64,000 nt of DNA from Janthinobacterium lividum (GTDB taxonomy: Bacteria > Pseudomonadota > Gammaproteobacteria > Burkholderiales > Burkholderiaceae_D): positions 3,348,001 through 3,412,000 of the forward strand of contig NZ_CP075583.1 of assembly GCF_023509035.1 (NCBI RefSeq), written 5' to 3'. Below, piece by piece: positions 1 through 8,179 of this stretch; position 1 is the stretch's first letter, and each line of letters opens with the position of its first letter. Made by a program: the position numbers and the translations under genes. The notes below the pieces were generated by a model. The model saw only the letters and a list, made by a program, of their open reading frames with translations, searched no databases and was not told the origin of the DNA.

Positions 1-93
1 TGCGATCGTCACGCAGGCAGTTGCGTTGGTATCGTTGCGTCCGCCGTCGGGGAATGAGCAGCACAGTGCCGCTCAGGGGGGGCAGGGTGCCGT

Positions 94-1158
94 TCAGGCT
101 TGTGCCGCCAGGGCCGGGTAGTCCGTGTAGCCAGCCGCATCCGGCGCGTACAGGGTATCCGGATTCAGCGGATTCAAGGGTGCGTCGCTGTGCAGGCGGA
201 TGGGCAGGTCGGGGTTGGCGATGAACCACAGGCCAAAGGCGACGGCATCGGCTTCGCCCTTGGCCAGCAAGGCTTCGGCCGCCGCCTTGTCCATTTTCTC
301 ATTGGCAATGTACACGCCGCCAAATTCCTGCTTCAGGTATGGACCCAGGCGGTCGTCACCCAGTGCTTCGCGTGCGCAGATGAAGGCGATGCCCCGTTTG
401 CCCAGCTCGCGTGCCACATAGCCGAAGGTGGCGCGCGGGTTCGAGTCGCCCATGTCGTGCGCATCGCGGCGTGGCGCCAGGTGCATGCCCACCTTGTCCG
501 CGCCCCATACGTCGATGCACGCGTCCGTCACTTCCAGCATCAGGCGGGCGCGGTTTTCAATCGAGCCGCCATAGTTGTCGGTGCGCAAGTTGGTGCTGTC
601 TTGCAGGAACTGGTCGAGCAAGTAACCATTGGCGCCATGGATTTCCACGCCGTCAAAGCCCGCTTTCTTCGCGTTCTCGGCGCCAAGGCGGTAAGCCGCC
701 ACGATGCCGGGAATCTCTTCCGCGTCCAGTGCGCGCGGCGTGACGAATTCCTGTTTCGGACGCAGCAGGCTGACATGGCCGGCCGGCTTGATGGCGCTGG
801 GGGCCACGGGCAAGTCGCCATCGAGGAAGACGGGTGCGGAAATGCGGCCCACATGCCACAGTTGCAGCACGATCAGGCCGCCAGCGTCATGCACGGCCCG
901 GGTGATGTGTTTCCAGCCTTCCACCTGTTCCTCGGACCAGATGCCCGGCGTGTCGGCATAGCCTACGCCCTGCGGCGTGACGGCCGTCGCTTCCGAAATG
1001 ATCATGCCGGCCGAAGCACGCTGCGTGTAGTACTCGGCCATCAGGGCGTTGGGCACGCGGCCCGGATTGCCAGCGCGCGAACGCGTCAGCGGCGCCATGA
1101 TGATGCGGTTTTTCAGTTGCAGGCTGCCAATGGTGATGGGATCGAATAAAGTTGCCAT
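94..1158 (-). CDS. Alkene reductase, old yellow enzyme family (NemA-like)
   Basis: FMN-dependent, NAD(P)H-using reductase of activated C=C bonds, predicted cytosolic, 354 residues, a normal family length. The sequence shows the TIM-barrel start (FDPITIGSLQLKNRIIMAPL) and the OYE active-site block with H174 and N177 in EIHGANGYLLDQF, followed by NYGGSIENRARL. The start is supported by AAGGA six bases upstream. The FMN-phosphate region reads VGMHLAPRRD and AFGLWFIANPDLP rather than the classical RLSP and GRPFIANPDL. I take this to be a subfamily trait, not decay. It lies 73 bases downstream of an ArsR-type repressor on the same strand, so repression and induction by an electrophile is plausible but not shown. 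Physiological substrate unknown. Confidence 0.9.
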   Translation of the reverse strand: MATLFDPITIGSLQLKNRIIMAPLTRSRAGNPGRVPNALMAEYYTQRASAGMIISEATAVTPQGVGYADTPGIWSEEQVEGWKHITRAVHDAGGLIVLQLWHVGRISAPVFLDGDLPVAPSAIKPAGHVSLLRPKQEFVTPRALDAEEIPGIVAAYRLGAENAKKAGFDGVEIHGANGYLLDQFLQDSTNLRTDNYGGSIENRARLMLEVTDACIDVWGADKVGMHLAPRRDAHDMGDSNPRATFGYVARELGKRGIAFICAREALGDDRLGPYLKQEFGGVYIANEKMDKAAAEALLAKGEADAVAFGLWFIANPDLPIRLHSDAPLNPLNPDTLYAPDAAGYTDYPALAAQA

Positions 1159-1231
1159 GATTTTCCTTGTGGGTGCCGGTCAGGCGTCAATGTGAAGGGA
1201 GTGCGACGGTAGTGCTTATTTACAAGCCTAT

Positions 1232-1528
1232 CTATAAACCTTGCTGCATGTGGTCGAGAAAGGCCGCGATGGTGGCTTCGTTGCGGCTGAAGAAACTCCA
1301 TTGGCCCACCTTGGTTGCCGAAATCAGGCCTGCCTTCTGCAAGCTGGCCAGGTGCGCCGAGACCGTCGATTGCGACAGGTTCAGGCGGCGGTCGATCAGG
1401 CCGGCGCATACGCCCAGGTGCAGCGGGTGCTCCTGCTCCTGGAAATACTGCTGCGGTTCCTTGAGCCATTGCAAAATCTGCCGGCGCACCGGATTGGCCA
1501 GCGCCTTGTGGATGGCGTCGATATCCAT
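1232..1528 (-). CDS. ArsR/SmtB-family winged-helix repressor
   Basis: Small DNA-binding repressor of 98 residues. It begins MDIDAIHKALANPVRRQIL, the typical ArsR opening, and has a recognition-helix segment NLSQSTVSAHLASLQKAGLI followed by a wing. I chose the ATG at 1528 over the in-frame ATG six codons upstream because AGGAGA lies six bases before it; the longer start would place that Shine-Dalgarno inside the coding region. There is only one cysteine and no ELCVCDL metal box, so it probably does not sense arsenic. It is upstream of, and co-directional with, the old yellow enzyme gene, which is its likely target, as in other ArsR/reductase pairs (inference). Confidence 0.85.
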   Translation of the reverse strand: MDIDAIHKALANPVRRQILQWLKEPQQYFQEQEHPLHLGVCAGLIDRRLNLSQSTVSAHLASLQKAGLISATKVGQWSFFSRNEATIAAFLDHMQQGL

Positions 1529-1650
1529 GTTGTTTCTCCTGAACATACAATTCGCCTTTCAGCGATGTATATATCGTGTTTTCCAAATTCTAATATCGTC
1601 ATCTTACGATATAAATGAAAAGCGTGCCGGCGGCGCGCGTTTTTGAAGGC

Positions 1651-2822
1651 TCAGGCGGGGAGGGGATTGCGCTGCAGCACGGCAGGGCCCGTCAGCACGA
1701 TGCGCACCAGGTCCACCTGGCGCTGGGCGCCGGCCTTGGCGGTGGCGCTCTTGATCTGGGTGCGTGCCGTGTGGATGGAAATGCGCTGGCGTTCGGCGTA
1801 TTCCTGCAAGGAATAGCCGTTGACGAGCGCTTCCGTCAAGCGTGCCTCGGCCATTGTCATGCCATAGAAATTGCGCAGGGTGGCCGCCAGGGAGGTGATC
1901 AGGTCGCTGCTGTCGCTGAGGAACACGGCGATGGCGCTGGCCGAGCCGAACGGGCTGTGCCATGAGGGCAGGGGCGTGACGCGCAGGCGTAACTGTTCTC
2001 CCGTCAAGCCGTTCAGCTTGAGCACGCCACCGGGCCGCCTGCCGCCGTCGTACCCGTTTGGGCTGCCTCGTGCAGCATGCGCCGCAGTGCGCCGTTGTCC
2101 GCTTCGCGCGGGCAATACAGGGGCGCGCCTTCGCGTAGCTGCAGTAAGCGCGTCGAAGCCGTCATCGCTAGCGCCCGCTCGTTGGCGTATAACAATTGCG
2201 ACGTGGCGTCGAGCAACAGCACGCCAAACGGCAGCAATTCCAGCACTTGGGTGGAGCTGTTGGATAACACTTCCAGCCGGCGCAGCTTGCGCTGCAGGGC
2301 AAAGGCTGTTTGCAGGTGGGGCATCAGGCTGCGGATCAGCGCCAGCTCGCCCGCCTCGTAGGCGCCCGCCCGTTCGCGGCGCACCACGGTGACGTTGGTG
2401 GAGCGCTCGGCGCGCAATTCGACGATGGCCGCCGCAGTATAAAAGATGTCTTGCGGGCGCAGCCAGTCCGTCCAGTATTCGGTTTTCTTCAGGCAATGGT
2501 CGGGAAATAGCATGGAGCCGGTGACGACGGCGCCTTCGCGGTGCAGGGTGGCGTCCTCCAGCCAGACATTGCGCGCGCCGTAATAGCTGGCAAAGCTGGC
2601 CATGGCATCCGATTCGAAGCCATAGATGGCGGACAGGCCGCTACCTGGCAGCTGGACGTCGACCGAGCGGTTGCTGAAATCATTGGCCCAGATCAAGCCC
2701 GCGTGCGACTTCAGTTGTTGTGCGAAGGCGGCGAGGAATTGCGACCAGGCGCCATGCCGCGTGGCCGCTTCGTAGATCAGGGTAATCAGCGCCTGGCCGG
2801 CGACGGCGAGCGATGGCGTCAT
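1651..2822 (-). pseudogene. LuxR-family transcriptional regulator, split by a frameshift
   Basis: Two reading frames together make one regulator. The first, from the ATG at 2822 (GAGGA seven bases upstream), runs about 265 residues through a long sensor region and ends at a stop at 2013. The second carries GVLKLNGLTGEQLRL and then the LuxR-type helix-turn-helix (MTMAEARLTEALVNGYSLQE ... ISIHTARTQIKSATAKAG) to 1651. The frames meet at about 2020-2035 in GGCGGCCCGGTGGCG, where one missing base, probably a G, would restore a single protein of about 390 residues. Without the correction the product lacks its DNA-binding domain. It may be a real pseudogene or a base-calling error. Target genes unknown. 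Confidence 0.75.
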
Positions 2823-2896
2823 TGGCGATCCTCATGGCGGCAAGCGGTGGACAAGGCACATCTGGGGGCGGCCTTCGCTGCGGCCGCCCGACTTCC

Positions 2897-3478
2897 TTAG
2901 CGCGATTCCAGCCAGCTTTTGCCGCCGGAGGTGCACGTGCTGAGGCTAGCGTACTGACTCACATAGTTATAACCGCTGCCGCAGCCGCCTTCGCCGGATT
3001 TCACGGGGCCGTAGCAAGCGCCTTCATAGCTGAGCTTACCATTGACGGTGGTGCTTTTGACACAGAAATTGTAGTTGCTTGCCGTGGTGTTGTTGGGCAA
3101 GGTGGGGCCATTGTTTTGCCCGCAACCGAGTTCCTTGCTCACGCTGCGCGCATAGTCGACCATTTTCTGGTACGTGCCGCTGTAGTAGGTATCCGCCTTG
3201 GCCTTGTCGCCCTGCTTGCATGCGGCAACGAGGCTATCGTAGCCGGAGTCCGCCTGGTTGTAGTTGCCTGATACCTGGATGCCGCAGGCGCTGGCCTGCT
3301 TGCGTTCCGCATCGCTGATCAGATTGCTGTACTGGCAGGTTGACGAGGTGCCGCTGGTGCCACCGGCGCTGGTGGAGCCGCTGCCCGAGCCACTGTCGTC
3401 GCTGCCGCCGCCACCGCAGGCGGACAGCATGAGGCAGCCGAGCAAAGTGACGGCAAAGGTGGTTGGATGTGCTTGCAT
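2897..3478 (-). CDS. Hypothetical lipoprotein, cysteine-rich
   Basis: 193-residue predicted outer-membrane or periplasmic lipoprotein of unknown function. The signal peptide ends in a clear lipobox, LSAC, with the lipidated cysteine at 21, followed by a Gly/Ser linker (residues 22-47). The mature part has about eight further cysteines, suggesting disulfides, and no domain that I recognise. AGGGGA precedes the ATG. It sits alone between the broken LuxR regulator and the DUF1304 gene, all on the minus strand but with no sign of a shared transcript. Confidence 0.75.
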   Translation of the reverse strand: MQAHPTTFAVTLLGCLMLSACGGGGSDDSGSGSGSTSAGGTSGTSSTCQYSNLISDAERKQASACGIQVSGNYNQADSGYDSLVAACKQGDKAKADTYYSGTYQKMVDYARSVSKELGCGQNNGPTLPNNTTASNYNFCVKSTTVNGKLSYEGACYGPVKSGEGGCGSGYNYVSQYASLSTCTSGGKSWLESR

Positions 3479-3647
3479 GATTTCCCCTGTGGACTGTGAT
3501 TTGCCACCATGTGTCTGGTGGTATCTTTTTTATTGCTACAAGGAATTGTATCGGGCATGTTTTTTGGAAACATCACCCATTTGGGGTATGCGCAGGCGGA
3601 GCGGAGTGGGGTAGGGAAGGGCGGCCGGTTGGCCGCCCCGGCAGGAA

Positions 3648-4010
3648 TCAGGCGAAGTGGAACAGCAGCAGGGCGATGACGGCAGGCACTGTTTGCAGGT
3701 AGAGAATGCGCATCATGACGGTCGCTGCGCCCCACACGCCGGCCACGGCGATGCACGCCAGGCCGAACACGGTAAACGCATGGGCGATGGCCGCGTCCGG
3801 GTGAAAAAAGCCCAGCGCCAGCGCGGCGACGAGAAAGCCGTTGTAACAACCCTGGTTCGACATGGCGGGACGCACGACCTCCGCCTTCTCCTTCGACAGG
3901 CCAAACACCTTGCGTCCGCGCGCATCGAACAGCACGGTTTCCAGCAGCACGATGTAGACGTGCAGCAGCAGGATGAGGGCGGTAAGGATTTGGGCCAGAA
4001 GTAGCATCAT
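3648..4010 (-). CDS. DUF1304 family integral membrane protein
   Basis: Small inner-membrane protein of 120 residues with about four hydrophobic segments (residues 2-22, 53-70, 78-97, 101-119). The conserved signature is visible: VLLETVLFDARGRKVFGL followed by NQGCYNGFLVAALALGF, which is characteristic of DUF1304. Function unknown in the family. The reading frame is open far upstream, to 4388, but that part is antisense to the riboswitch and exporter gene, so I start at the double ATG (4010 or 4007). A GC-rich hairpin with 8-bp arms lies just downstream at 3619-3638. Confidence 0.85.
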   Translation of the reverse strand: MMLLLAQILTALILLLHVYIVLLETVLFDARGRKVFGLSKEKAEVVRPAMSNQGCYNGFLVAALALGFFHPDAAIAHAFTVFGLACIAVAGVWGAATVMMRILYLQTVPAVIALLLFHFA

Positions 4011-4149
4011 TGTTCCCGAGAATGAGTAGATGCGGCAATTATGCTGCCAAGTGCCTGTTTTTTGGCAACTTTCGATTAGAGCAGCGGCACTAGCGATAGT
4101 GTGCTTGGGGCAAGATTTTTCACCCAATGGTATACTTTTCCCTTTGCTC

Positions 4150-4213
4150 CTGTGGGGACGACCCCGCTCGAAGACGGGGCTGCATGGCGGGGACGACCCT
4201 GCCGCCTCGGGAG
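4150..4213 (+). promoter_or_regulatory. Guanidine-II riboswitch (mini-ykkC)
   Basis: Two hairpins, each capped by an ACGA tetraloop, lie directly upstream of the first exporter gene. Hairpin 1 is GTGGGG-ACGA-CCCCGC (4152-4167). Hairpin 2 is GGCGGGG-ACGA-CCCTGCC (4186-4203), ending a few bases before the GGGAG Shine-Dalgarno. Two ACGR-loop stem-loops about 20 bases apart, next to a ribosome binding site, are the defining layout of the guanidine-II class. Loop-loop contact on binding guanidinium is known to free the ribosome binding site and switch translation on. The downstream Gdx/SugE-type gene fits the expected regulon. Confidence 0.93.
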
Positions 4214-4218
4214 AAGTT

Positions 4219-4539
4219 ATGGCGTGGATCATTCTGGTATTGGCGGGTTTGCTGGAAATCGGCTGGGCCATCGGCCTTAAATACAGTGCCGGTTTTACCC
4301 GCCTCGTGCCCTCAGTGCTGACGGCCATTTCCATGCTGGGCAGCGTGGTGATGCTGGGCCTGGCCTTGCGCACCTTGCCGCTGGGCACGGCCTACGCCAT
4401 CTGGACGGGCATCGGCACCGTCGGTACGGCCATCTTTGGCATTATGATACTGGGCGAGCCGGCCAGTGCCGCGCGCATCGCGTGCATCGCCCTGATCGTG
4501 TCCGGCATCCTGGGCTTGAAACTGCTGAGCCCACAATAA
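4219..4539 (+). CDS. gdx: Guanidinium exporter, SMR family (Gdx/SugE type)
   Basis: Inner-membrane proton/guanidinium antiporter of the small multidrug resistance family, 106 residues with four transmembrane helices, working as an antiparallel dimer. The essential glutamate is E13 ([19 protein letters not shown]), and the Gdx-type signature GLKYSxGF separates it from Qac-type pumps. [15 protein letters not shown] is the helix-3 motif. The ATG at 4219 follows GGGAG at the edge of the riboswitch, so translation should be guanidine-dependent. A second SMR gene follows after 11 bases, making a two-gene operon. Confidence 0.92.
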   Translation: MAWIILVLAGLLEIGWAIGLKYSAGFTRLVPSVLTAISMLGSVVMLGLALRTLPLGTAYAIWTGIGTVGTAIFGIMILGEPASAARIACIALIVSGILGLKLLSPQ

Positions 4540-4550
4540 AGGATGCAAGC

Positions 4551-4892
4551 ATGAGCCTCGCCATGACGTATTTCTACCTGGCCATCGCTATCGTTGCCGA
4601 AGTGATCGCCACCAGCGCCTTGAAGGCATCGGACGGCTTCAGCCGCTTGTGGCCCAGCATCATCACCGTGGTGGGCTACAGCATCGCCTTCTGGTGCTTG
4701 TCCCTGACCTTGAAGGTCATTCCTACCGGCATCGTCTACGCGATCTGGTCGGGCGTGGGCATCGTGCTCATCTCCGCCGTCAGCTGGTTCTGGTTCAAGC
4801 AAAGCCTCGATACGCCGGCGCTGATAGGCCTGGGGCTGATCATTGCCGGCGTGCTCGTTATCAACCTGTTTTCAAAATCCGTCGGCCACTAA
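4551..4892 (+). CDS. Small multidrug resistance exporter, EmrE/Qac type
   Basis: 113-residue four-helix SMR pump. It is strikingly EmrE-like: [20 protein letters not shown] around the essential glutamate (E17 here, E14 in EmrE), [18 protein letters not shown] with the helix-3 tryptophan, and a [10 protein letters not shown] end. EmrE-type pumps move quaternary ammonium and planar aromatic cations. I chose the ATG at 4551 because AAAGGA is seven bases upstream; the ATG at 4563 is possible. It follows the Gdx-type gene by 11 bases and so should be carried on the riboswitch-controlled transcript, which ties an apparently polyspecific pump to the guanidine response. It could be a specific partner or a substituted guanidinium exporter. 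Confidence 0.9.
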   Translation: MSLAMTYFYLAIAIVAEVIATSALKASDGFSRLWPSIITVVGYSIAFWCLSLTLKVIPTGIVYAIWSGVGIVLISAVSWFWFKQSLDTPALIGLGLIIAGVLVINLFSKSVGH

Positions 4893-5855
4893 TCAAAAGC
4901 TGGTGGCAACCCGCGCCAGGTAATACCACTCGGCATTCGCCGCCGCGTTGACGTCGGGGAACAGGATGTAGGCGTCGAATTCGGCCGTCACGGGCGTGCC
5001 ATCGGCGCGCACGCCAATCTGTTCACCTTGTTTGACCTTGTCAAAGCTGGACCAGGTCTTGATGAAGCGGTCGCCCGCATCGAGCTTGTCGTGCACGACG
5101 ACCATGTTCAGCGCTTCCATGTCGGCGTCGGCGATGGCTTCCGGTTGCGGCGCATCGATGAAGCCGAGGAATGCCAGTGTGTTCATGATGGCGCGGTAAG
5201 CGACATCCGGTGCGGCAGGGTCAGCATGCTGGCCGCATTCCAGGGTCAAGGCGTAGCCACCCGTCGAGCGCATGTATTCGGTAGTACCCACGCCGTAACG
5301 CAAGACCAGGCCCACCTGGTCGCTATTGCCCAGGCGGCGCTGCACGCCCTGGCCATACGCATGCAGCCAGCCATCGACGAAGCGGCGCACGCCCAGGCGG
5401 CGTGCCAGTGCGCGCTCCTTGTCCTCATGTTGAAACGGTTGCAGCGGGCCGTCGTTGTTGCGCGGTCCCACCATGACGAAAGGCTGGCTGTCGGCATTGA
5501 ACGAGTGCAAGTCCAGCAGCACGTCGTGCTGGCCCAGCAACGGGCACAGCCAATTAGCGATACGGTCTTCGAAATCCTGCGGATTGTCGTTCGGGAACAG
5601 GTTGCGGTTCAGGTTGCGGTCGCCGCTGCGCACGCCCTTGGCGTAAGCGAGCGGGTTGGTGATGGGCACGAAGGTGACGCTGCCAGCCATGATGGAGAGG
5701 GCGCCGCTGTCGAGTTCAGCCATCACGCGGTGGATGCCCTTGGTGCCGCAGGTTTCATTGCCGTGCACGGCGCCGGTGACGATCAGGCGCGGACCGCTGC
5801 CCTGGCCCGTGTAGTTGATGGATTTGAAATGGAGTGCGCTGCTCATGCTGGACAT
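4893..5855 (-). CDS. Succinylglutamate desuccinylase/aspartoacylase-family zinc hydrolase
   Basis: 320-residue predicted cytosolic zinc deacylase or carboxypeptidase of the M14-like AstE/aspartoacylase superfamily. The zinc site is visible as HGNE (GAVHGNETCG near residue 31) and a later histidine in DVLLDLHSF. A catalytic glutamate follows in YALTLECGQH. The C-terminal third is a beta domain as in family members. The substrate cannot be read from sequence. Two starts are possible, 5855 and 5846; the AGGA at the 5' side suits the second ATG better. It is convergent with the EmrE-type gene, whose stop touches its own stop. Confidence 0.82.
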   Translation of the reverse strand: MSSMSSALHFKSINYTGQGSGPRLIVTGAVHGNETCGTKGIHRVMAELDSGALSIMAGSVTFVPITNPLAYAKGVRSGDRNLNRNLFPNDNPQDFEDRIANWLCPLLGQHDVLLDLHSFNADSQPFVMVGPRNNDGPLQPFQHEDKERALARRLGVRRFVDGWLHAYGQGVQRRLGNSDQVGLVLRYGVGTTEYMRSTGGYALTLECGQHADPAAPDVAYRAIMNTLAFLGFIDAPQPEAIADADMEALNMVVVHDKLDAGDRFIKTWSSFDKVKQGEQIGVRADGTPVTAEFDAYILFPDVNAAANAEWYYLARVATSF

Positions 5856-5994
5856 ATCCTATGCTGTTGCGGGAAGGGAAAGCGGGGTCGGCATATTTTA
5901 GCGGGATTCGCCGTGGACGCCTGCAAAAAGTTGGCCGTGGCAACGTCCGGCATGGCATGATCGGCGCCACCGTTGTTTTTCCTTGCTGATATCC

Positions 5995-7107
5995 ATGTCG
6001 TCATCTTCATCTTCCTCGCGCCTGCCTGGCCTCGACACCTTGCGCGCGCTGGCCATCGTGCTCGTCTTCATGAACCATTATTTGCTGTTCGTCAGCGAGG
6101 GCGGGGCGTTTGGTTTCTGGGGAGAAATCGGCTGGACAGGTGTGGACCTGTTCTTTGCTCTCAGCGGCTACCTGATTGGCAACCAGATATTCGCATCCTT
6201 GCGTAGCGAACGCGGCTTTTCCTTGCCCCATTTCTATGCGCGGCGCTTCCTGCGCACCTTGCCCAGTTTCTATGCCGTGCTGGCCCTGTATTATTTATGG
6301 CCCGCGTTTCGCGGCGACAGCGCGCTGCTGCCGCTGTGGAAATTCCTGACGTTTACGCAGAACATCAATTTGACGCCGGGCACGGCGTTTTCGCACGCGT
6401 GGTCCTTGTGCGTGGAAGAGCAGTTCTACGTGCTGCTGCCGGCCGTGGCCTTGCTTGTTGCCGCCTGCCGCAAGTCGCTGCTGTGGGCATGGCTGGCCGT
6501 GGCCGCCAGCTTTATCGTTGGCATGCTGGTGCGCGCCTCTCTGTGGGATGACTACGTGCAAGTGCCGCGCGGCGGCCTTGGCTATTACAAATACATTTAT
6601 TACGCGTCGTGGTGCCGCTTCGACGAGCTGGTGGCGGGCGTGGCGCTGGCGCTGCTGAGAAACTACCATCCGGGCGCCTGGCTGCGCCTGACCTCGTATG
6701 GCAACCGCACCTTGCTGGCGGGTATTTTTGCTACGGCGCTGGTGTTTTATGTGTTTCTCGCCGATCACTATGGCTACTGGGTGACGGTGTTCGGCTATCC
6801 GGCCCTGGCGGCCAGTTTTACTTTATTGTTGATTGCGGCACTCAGCCCTGGCAGTGCGCTCTATAAACTGCGCGTGCCGGGCGCGGCCAGCCTGGCGTTG
6901 TGGTCGTATGCGATTTACCTGCTGCACAAGCAACTGTGCATTCTGCTGCGTCCCTTTTTGCAAGACTTTGGCTACGGGCCGGACGGTGCGCCGGCGATAC
7001 TTGTCAGTATCGCTGTCAGCATCGCCACGGGCTGGCTTTTATATAGCTTGGTGGAAACGCCGTTCATGCGCTTGCGGGCACGCTACGTTCCCGCCAATCA
7101 TGCGTGA
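5995..7107 (+). CDS. Acyltransferase family 3 membrane protein (OafA/YrhL type)
   Basis: Polytopic inner-membrane O-acyltransferase of about 370 residues that would modify an exported glycan or lipid. The opening LPGLDTLRALAIVLVFMNHY has the conserved Arg and His of the family, and GWTGVDLFFALSGYLIG is its second hallmark. About ten hydrophobic segments follow, with SHAWSLCVEEQFYVLLP in the middle. The family normally has about 330-400 residues without an extra domain, and this one has no C-terminal SGNH domain. The ATG at 5995 is preferred to the TTG four codons upstream; no clear Shine-Dalgarno is visible for either. No sugar-polymer cluster is nearby, so the acceptor is unknown. Confidence 0.85.
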   Translation: MSSSSSSSRLPGLDTLRALAIVLVFMNHYLLFVSEGGAFGFWGEIGWTGVDLFFALSGYLIGNQIFASLRSERGFSLPHFYARRFLRTLPSFYAVLALYYLWPAFRGDSALLPLWKFLTFTQNINLTPGTAFSHAWSLCVEEQFYVLLPAVALLVAACRKSLLWAWLAVAASFIVGMLVRASLWDDYVQVPRGGLGYYKYIYYASWCRFDELVAGVALALLRNYHPGAWLRLTSYGNRTLLAGIFATALVFYVFLADHYGYWVTVFGYPALAASFTLLLIAALSPGSALYKLRVPGAASLALWSYAIYLLHKQLCILLRPFLQDFGYGPDGAPAILVSIAVSIATGWLLYSLVETPFMRLRARYVPANHA

Positions 7108-7110
7108 CGA

Positions 7111-7575
7111 CTACATGTCGATGACGTCCAGTCCACGCGGCGTACCCACGAGTAACTCCAGGATGGCATGCACGCGCAGATACGTATCTTCCTGTTCGGT
7201 ATTGAAGATCAGGCTGCGCAAGCCGGGCACGGCTTCCGTGATGTGGTCGCTGGCGTAGGCATTGATCAATAGCAAGACCAGGTCCGTGGCGCCCGCGCCG
7301 GGCTGGCGCCGCAGCCGGTCGTGGATCACGTTCAGCAGCGCGCGCTGCATGCGCGGCGTGGGATTGGTGATGTAGGCGAAGACGCTCGGCGTGTTCGTAA
7401 TGGCCGCGCACAGGCGCCGTTCGATCTCGTCCGGCTTCACGTCGGAGGCGATATCGAAATACGCGGCTTCCCAGCGCGTGCGCGCATACGGGTGGCCGGG
7501 CGGGAAGGAGTCGGCCGTTTCAAAACCGCAGAGGCGGCTCAGGGTTTTCAGCCAGGCTAATATGGTGGAGTTCAT
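7111..7575 (-). CDS. Hypothetical helical protein
   Basis: 154-residue predicted soluble, mostly helical protein that I do not recognise. There is no signal peptide or membrane span. The middle reads like repeated helical hairpins. It converges on the acyltransferase gene with only three bases between the two stops. Codon use looks like that of its neighbours, supporting a real gene. The Shine-Dalgarno at the ATG (7575) is weak. Confidence 0.6.
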   Translation of the reverse strand: MNSTILAWLKTLSRLCGFETADSFPPGHPYARTRWEAAYFDIASDVKPDEIERRLCAAITNTPSVFAYITNPTPRMQRALLNVIHDRLRRQPGAGATDLVLLLINAYASDHITEAVPGLRSLIFNTEQEDTYLRVHAILELLVGTPRGLDVIDM

Positions 7576-7683
7576 GCCGCGATTCTAGCGGCATTCCGCG
7601 TGCGCCGGGCCTACTCTATATAAAGGGGGCTGACGCCCGGGAAGCGGATGAAAAACAGATTAAAGTTTCCTGTAAAACAGCCC

Positions 7684-7712
7684 TTGTCATTCTGGGAAAG
7701 CCTCTCTATAAT
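7684..7712 (+). promoter_or_regulatory. Sigma-70 promoter of the tRNA-Val pair
   Basis: TTGTCA (7684-7689) and TATAAT (7707-7712) are separated by exactly 17 bases. The -10 element ends 11 bases before the first base of the mature tRNA. This is the strongest consensus promoter in the window, as expected for a stable RNA. Confidence 0.85.
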
Positions 7713-7723
7713 GCTGGTCTTCG

Positions 7724-7800
7724 GGGCGGTTAGTTCAGCTGGTTAGAATACTTGGTCGACATCCAAGGGGTCGGGGATTCGAATTCCTCACCGCCCACCA
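7724..7800 (+). tRNA. tRNA-Val (GAC), copy 1
   Basis: A 77-base cloverleaf with encoded CCA: acceptor GGGCGGT pairs with ACCGCCC, anticodon stem CTTGG/CCAAG, T-arm with TTCGAAT. The seven-base anticodon loop is TCGACAT, giving anticodon GAC (valine). Position 33, normally U, is C in this loop. It lies upstream of thrS and shares one promoter with an identical second copy. Confidence 0.93.
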
Positions 7801-7889
7801 GAATTTAGCAGTAAGTGGTTTTTAAGAGTTTTAAGCTGGCGCAAGCCGCAAGCGGTCATTTGAAATACAGTGATCAACAAAAGTTTTAC

Positions 7890-7966
7890 GGGCGGTTAGT
7901 TCAGCTGGTTAGAATACTTGGTCGACATCCAAGGGGTCGGGGATTCGAATTCCTCACCGCCCACCA
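7890..7966 (+). tRNA. tRNA-Val (GAC), copy 2
   Basis: Identical over all 77 bases to the copy at 7724-7800, including the C at position 33 and the encoded CCA. The 89-base spacer between copies has no promoter that I recognise, so the two are probably co-transcribed and processed. Confidence 0.93.
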
Positions 7967-8071
7967 GAATGCAGTTAGAGAGAAAGGTAAAACCGGTTAT
8001 GACACCGCGAACTACTACCAAGCTTTGGGAGTGACGCTAGTCGAACGGGTTTCCTTTGTCTCAAGAAAGTG

Positions 8072-8098
8072 AAAAACGCGGCTAGTCCGCGTTTTTTT
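8072..8098 (+). terminator. Rho-independent terminator after the tRNA pair
   Basis: ACGCGG (8076-8081), a five-base loop, CCGCGT (8087-8092), then a run of T; flanking A and T runs extend the stem. It ends the tRNA transcript before thrS. Confidence 0.85.
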
Positions 8099-8179
8099 GC
8101 GTCTGCGTTTTCCTTTCAGTTGTTTTACCCATCACACATTGCAGTTTTACCTGGCGCCAGCGCCGATATGGAGATCAAT

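Noticed and set aside
7815..8072. Open frame of 85 codons on the plus strand
   Set aside because: It runs straight through the second tRNA-Val gene and has no ribosome binding site.
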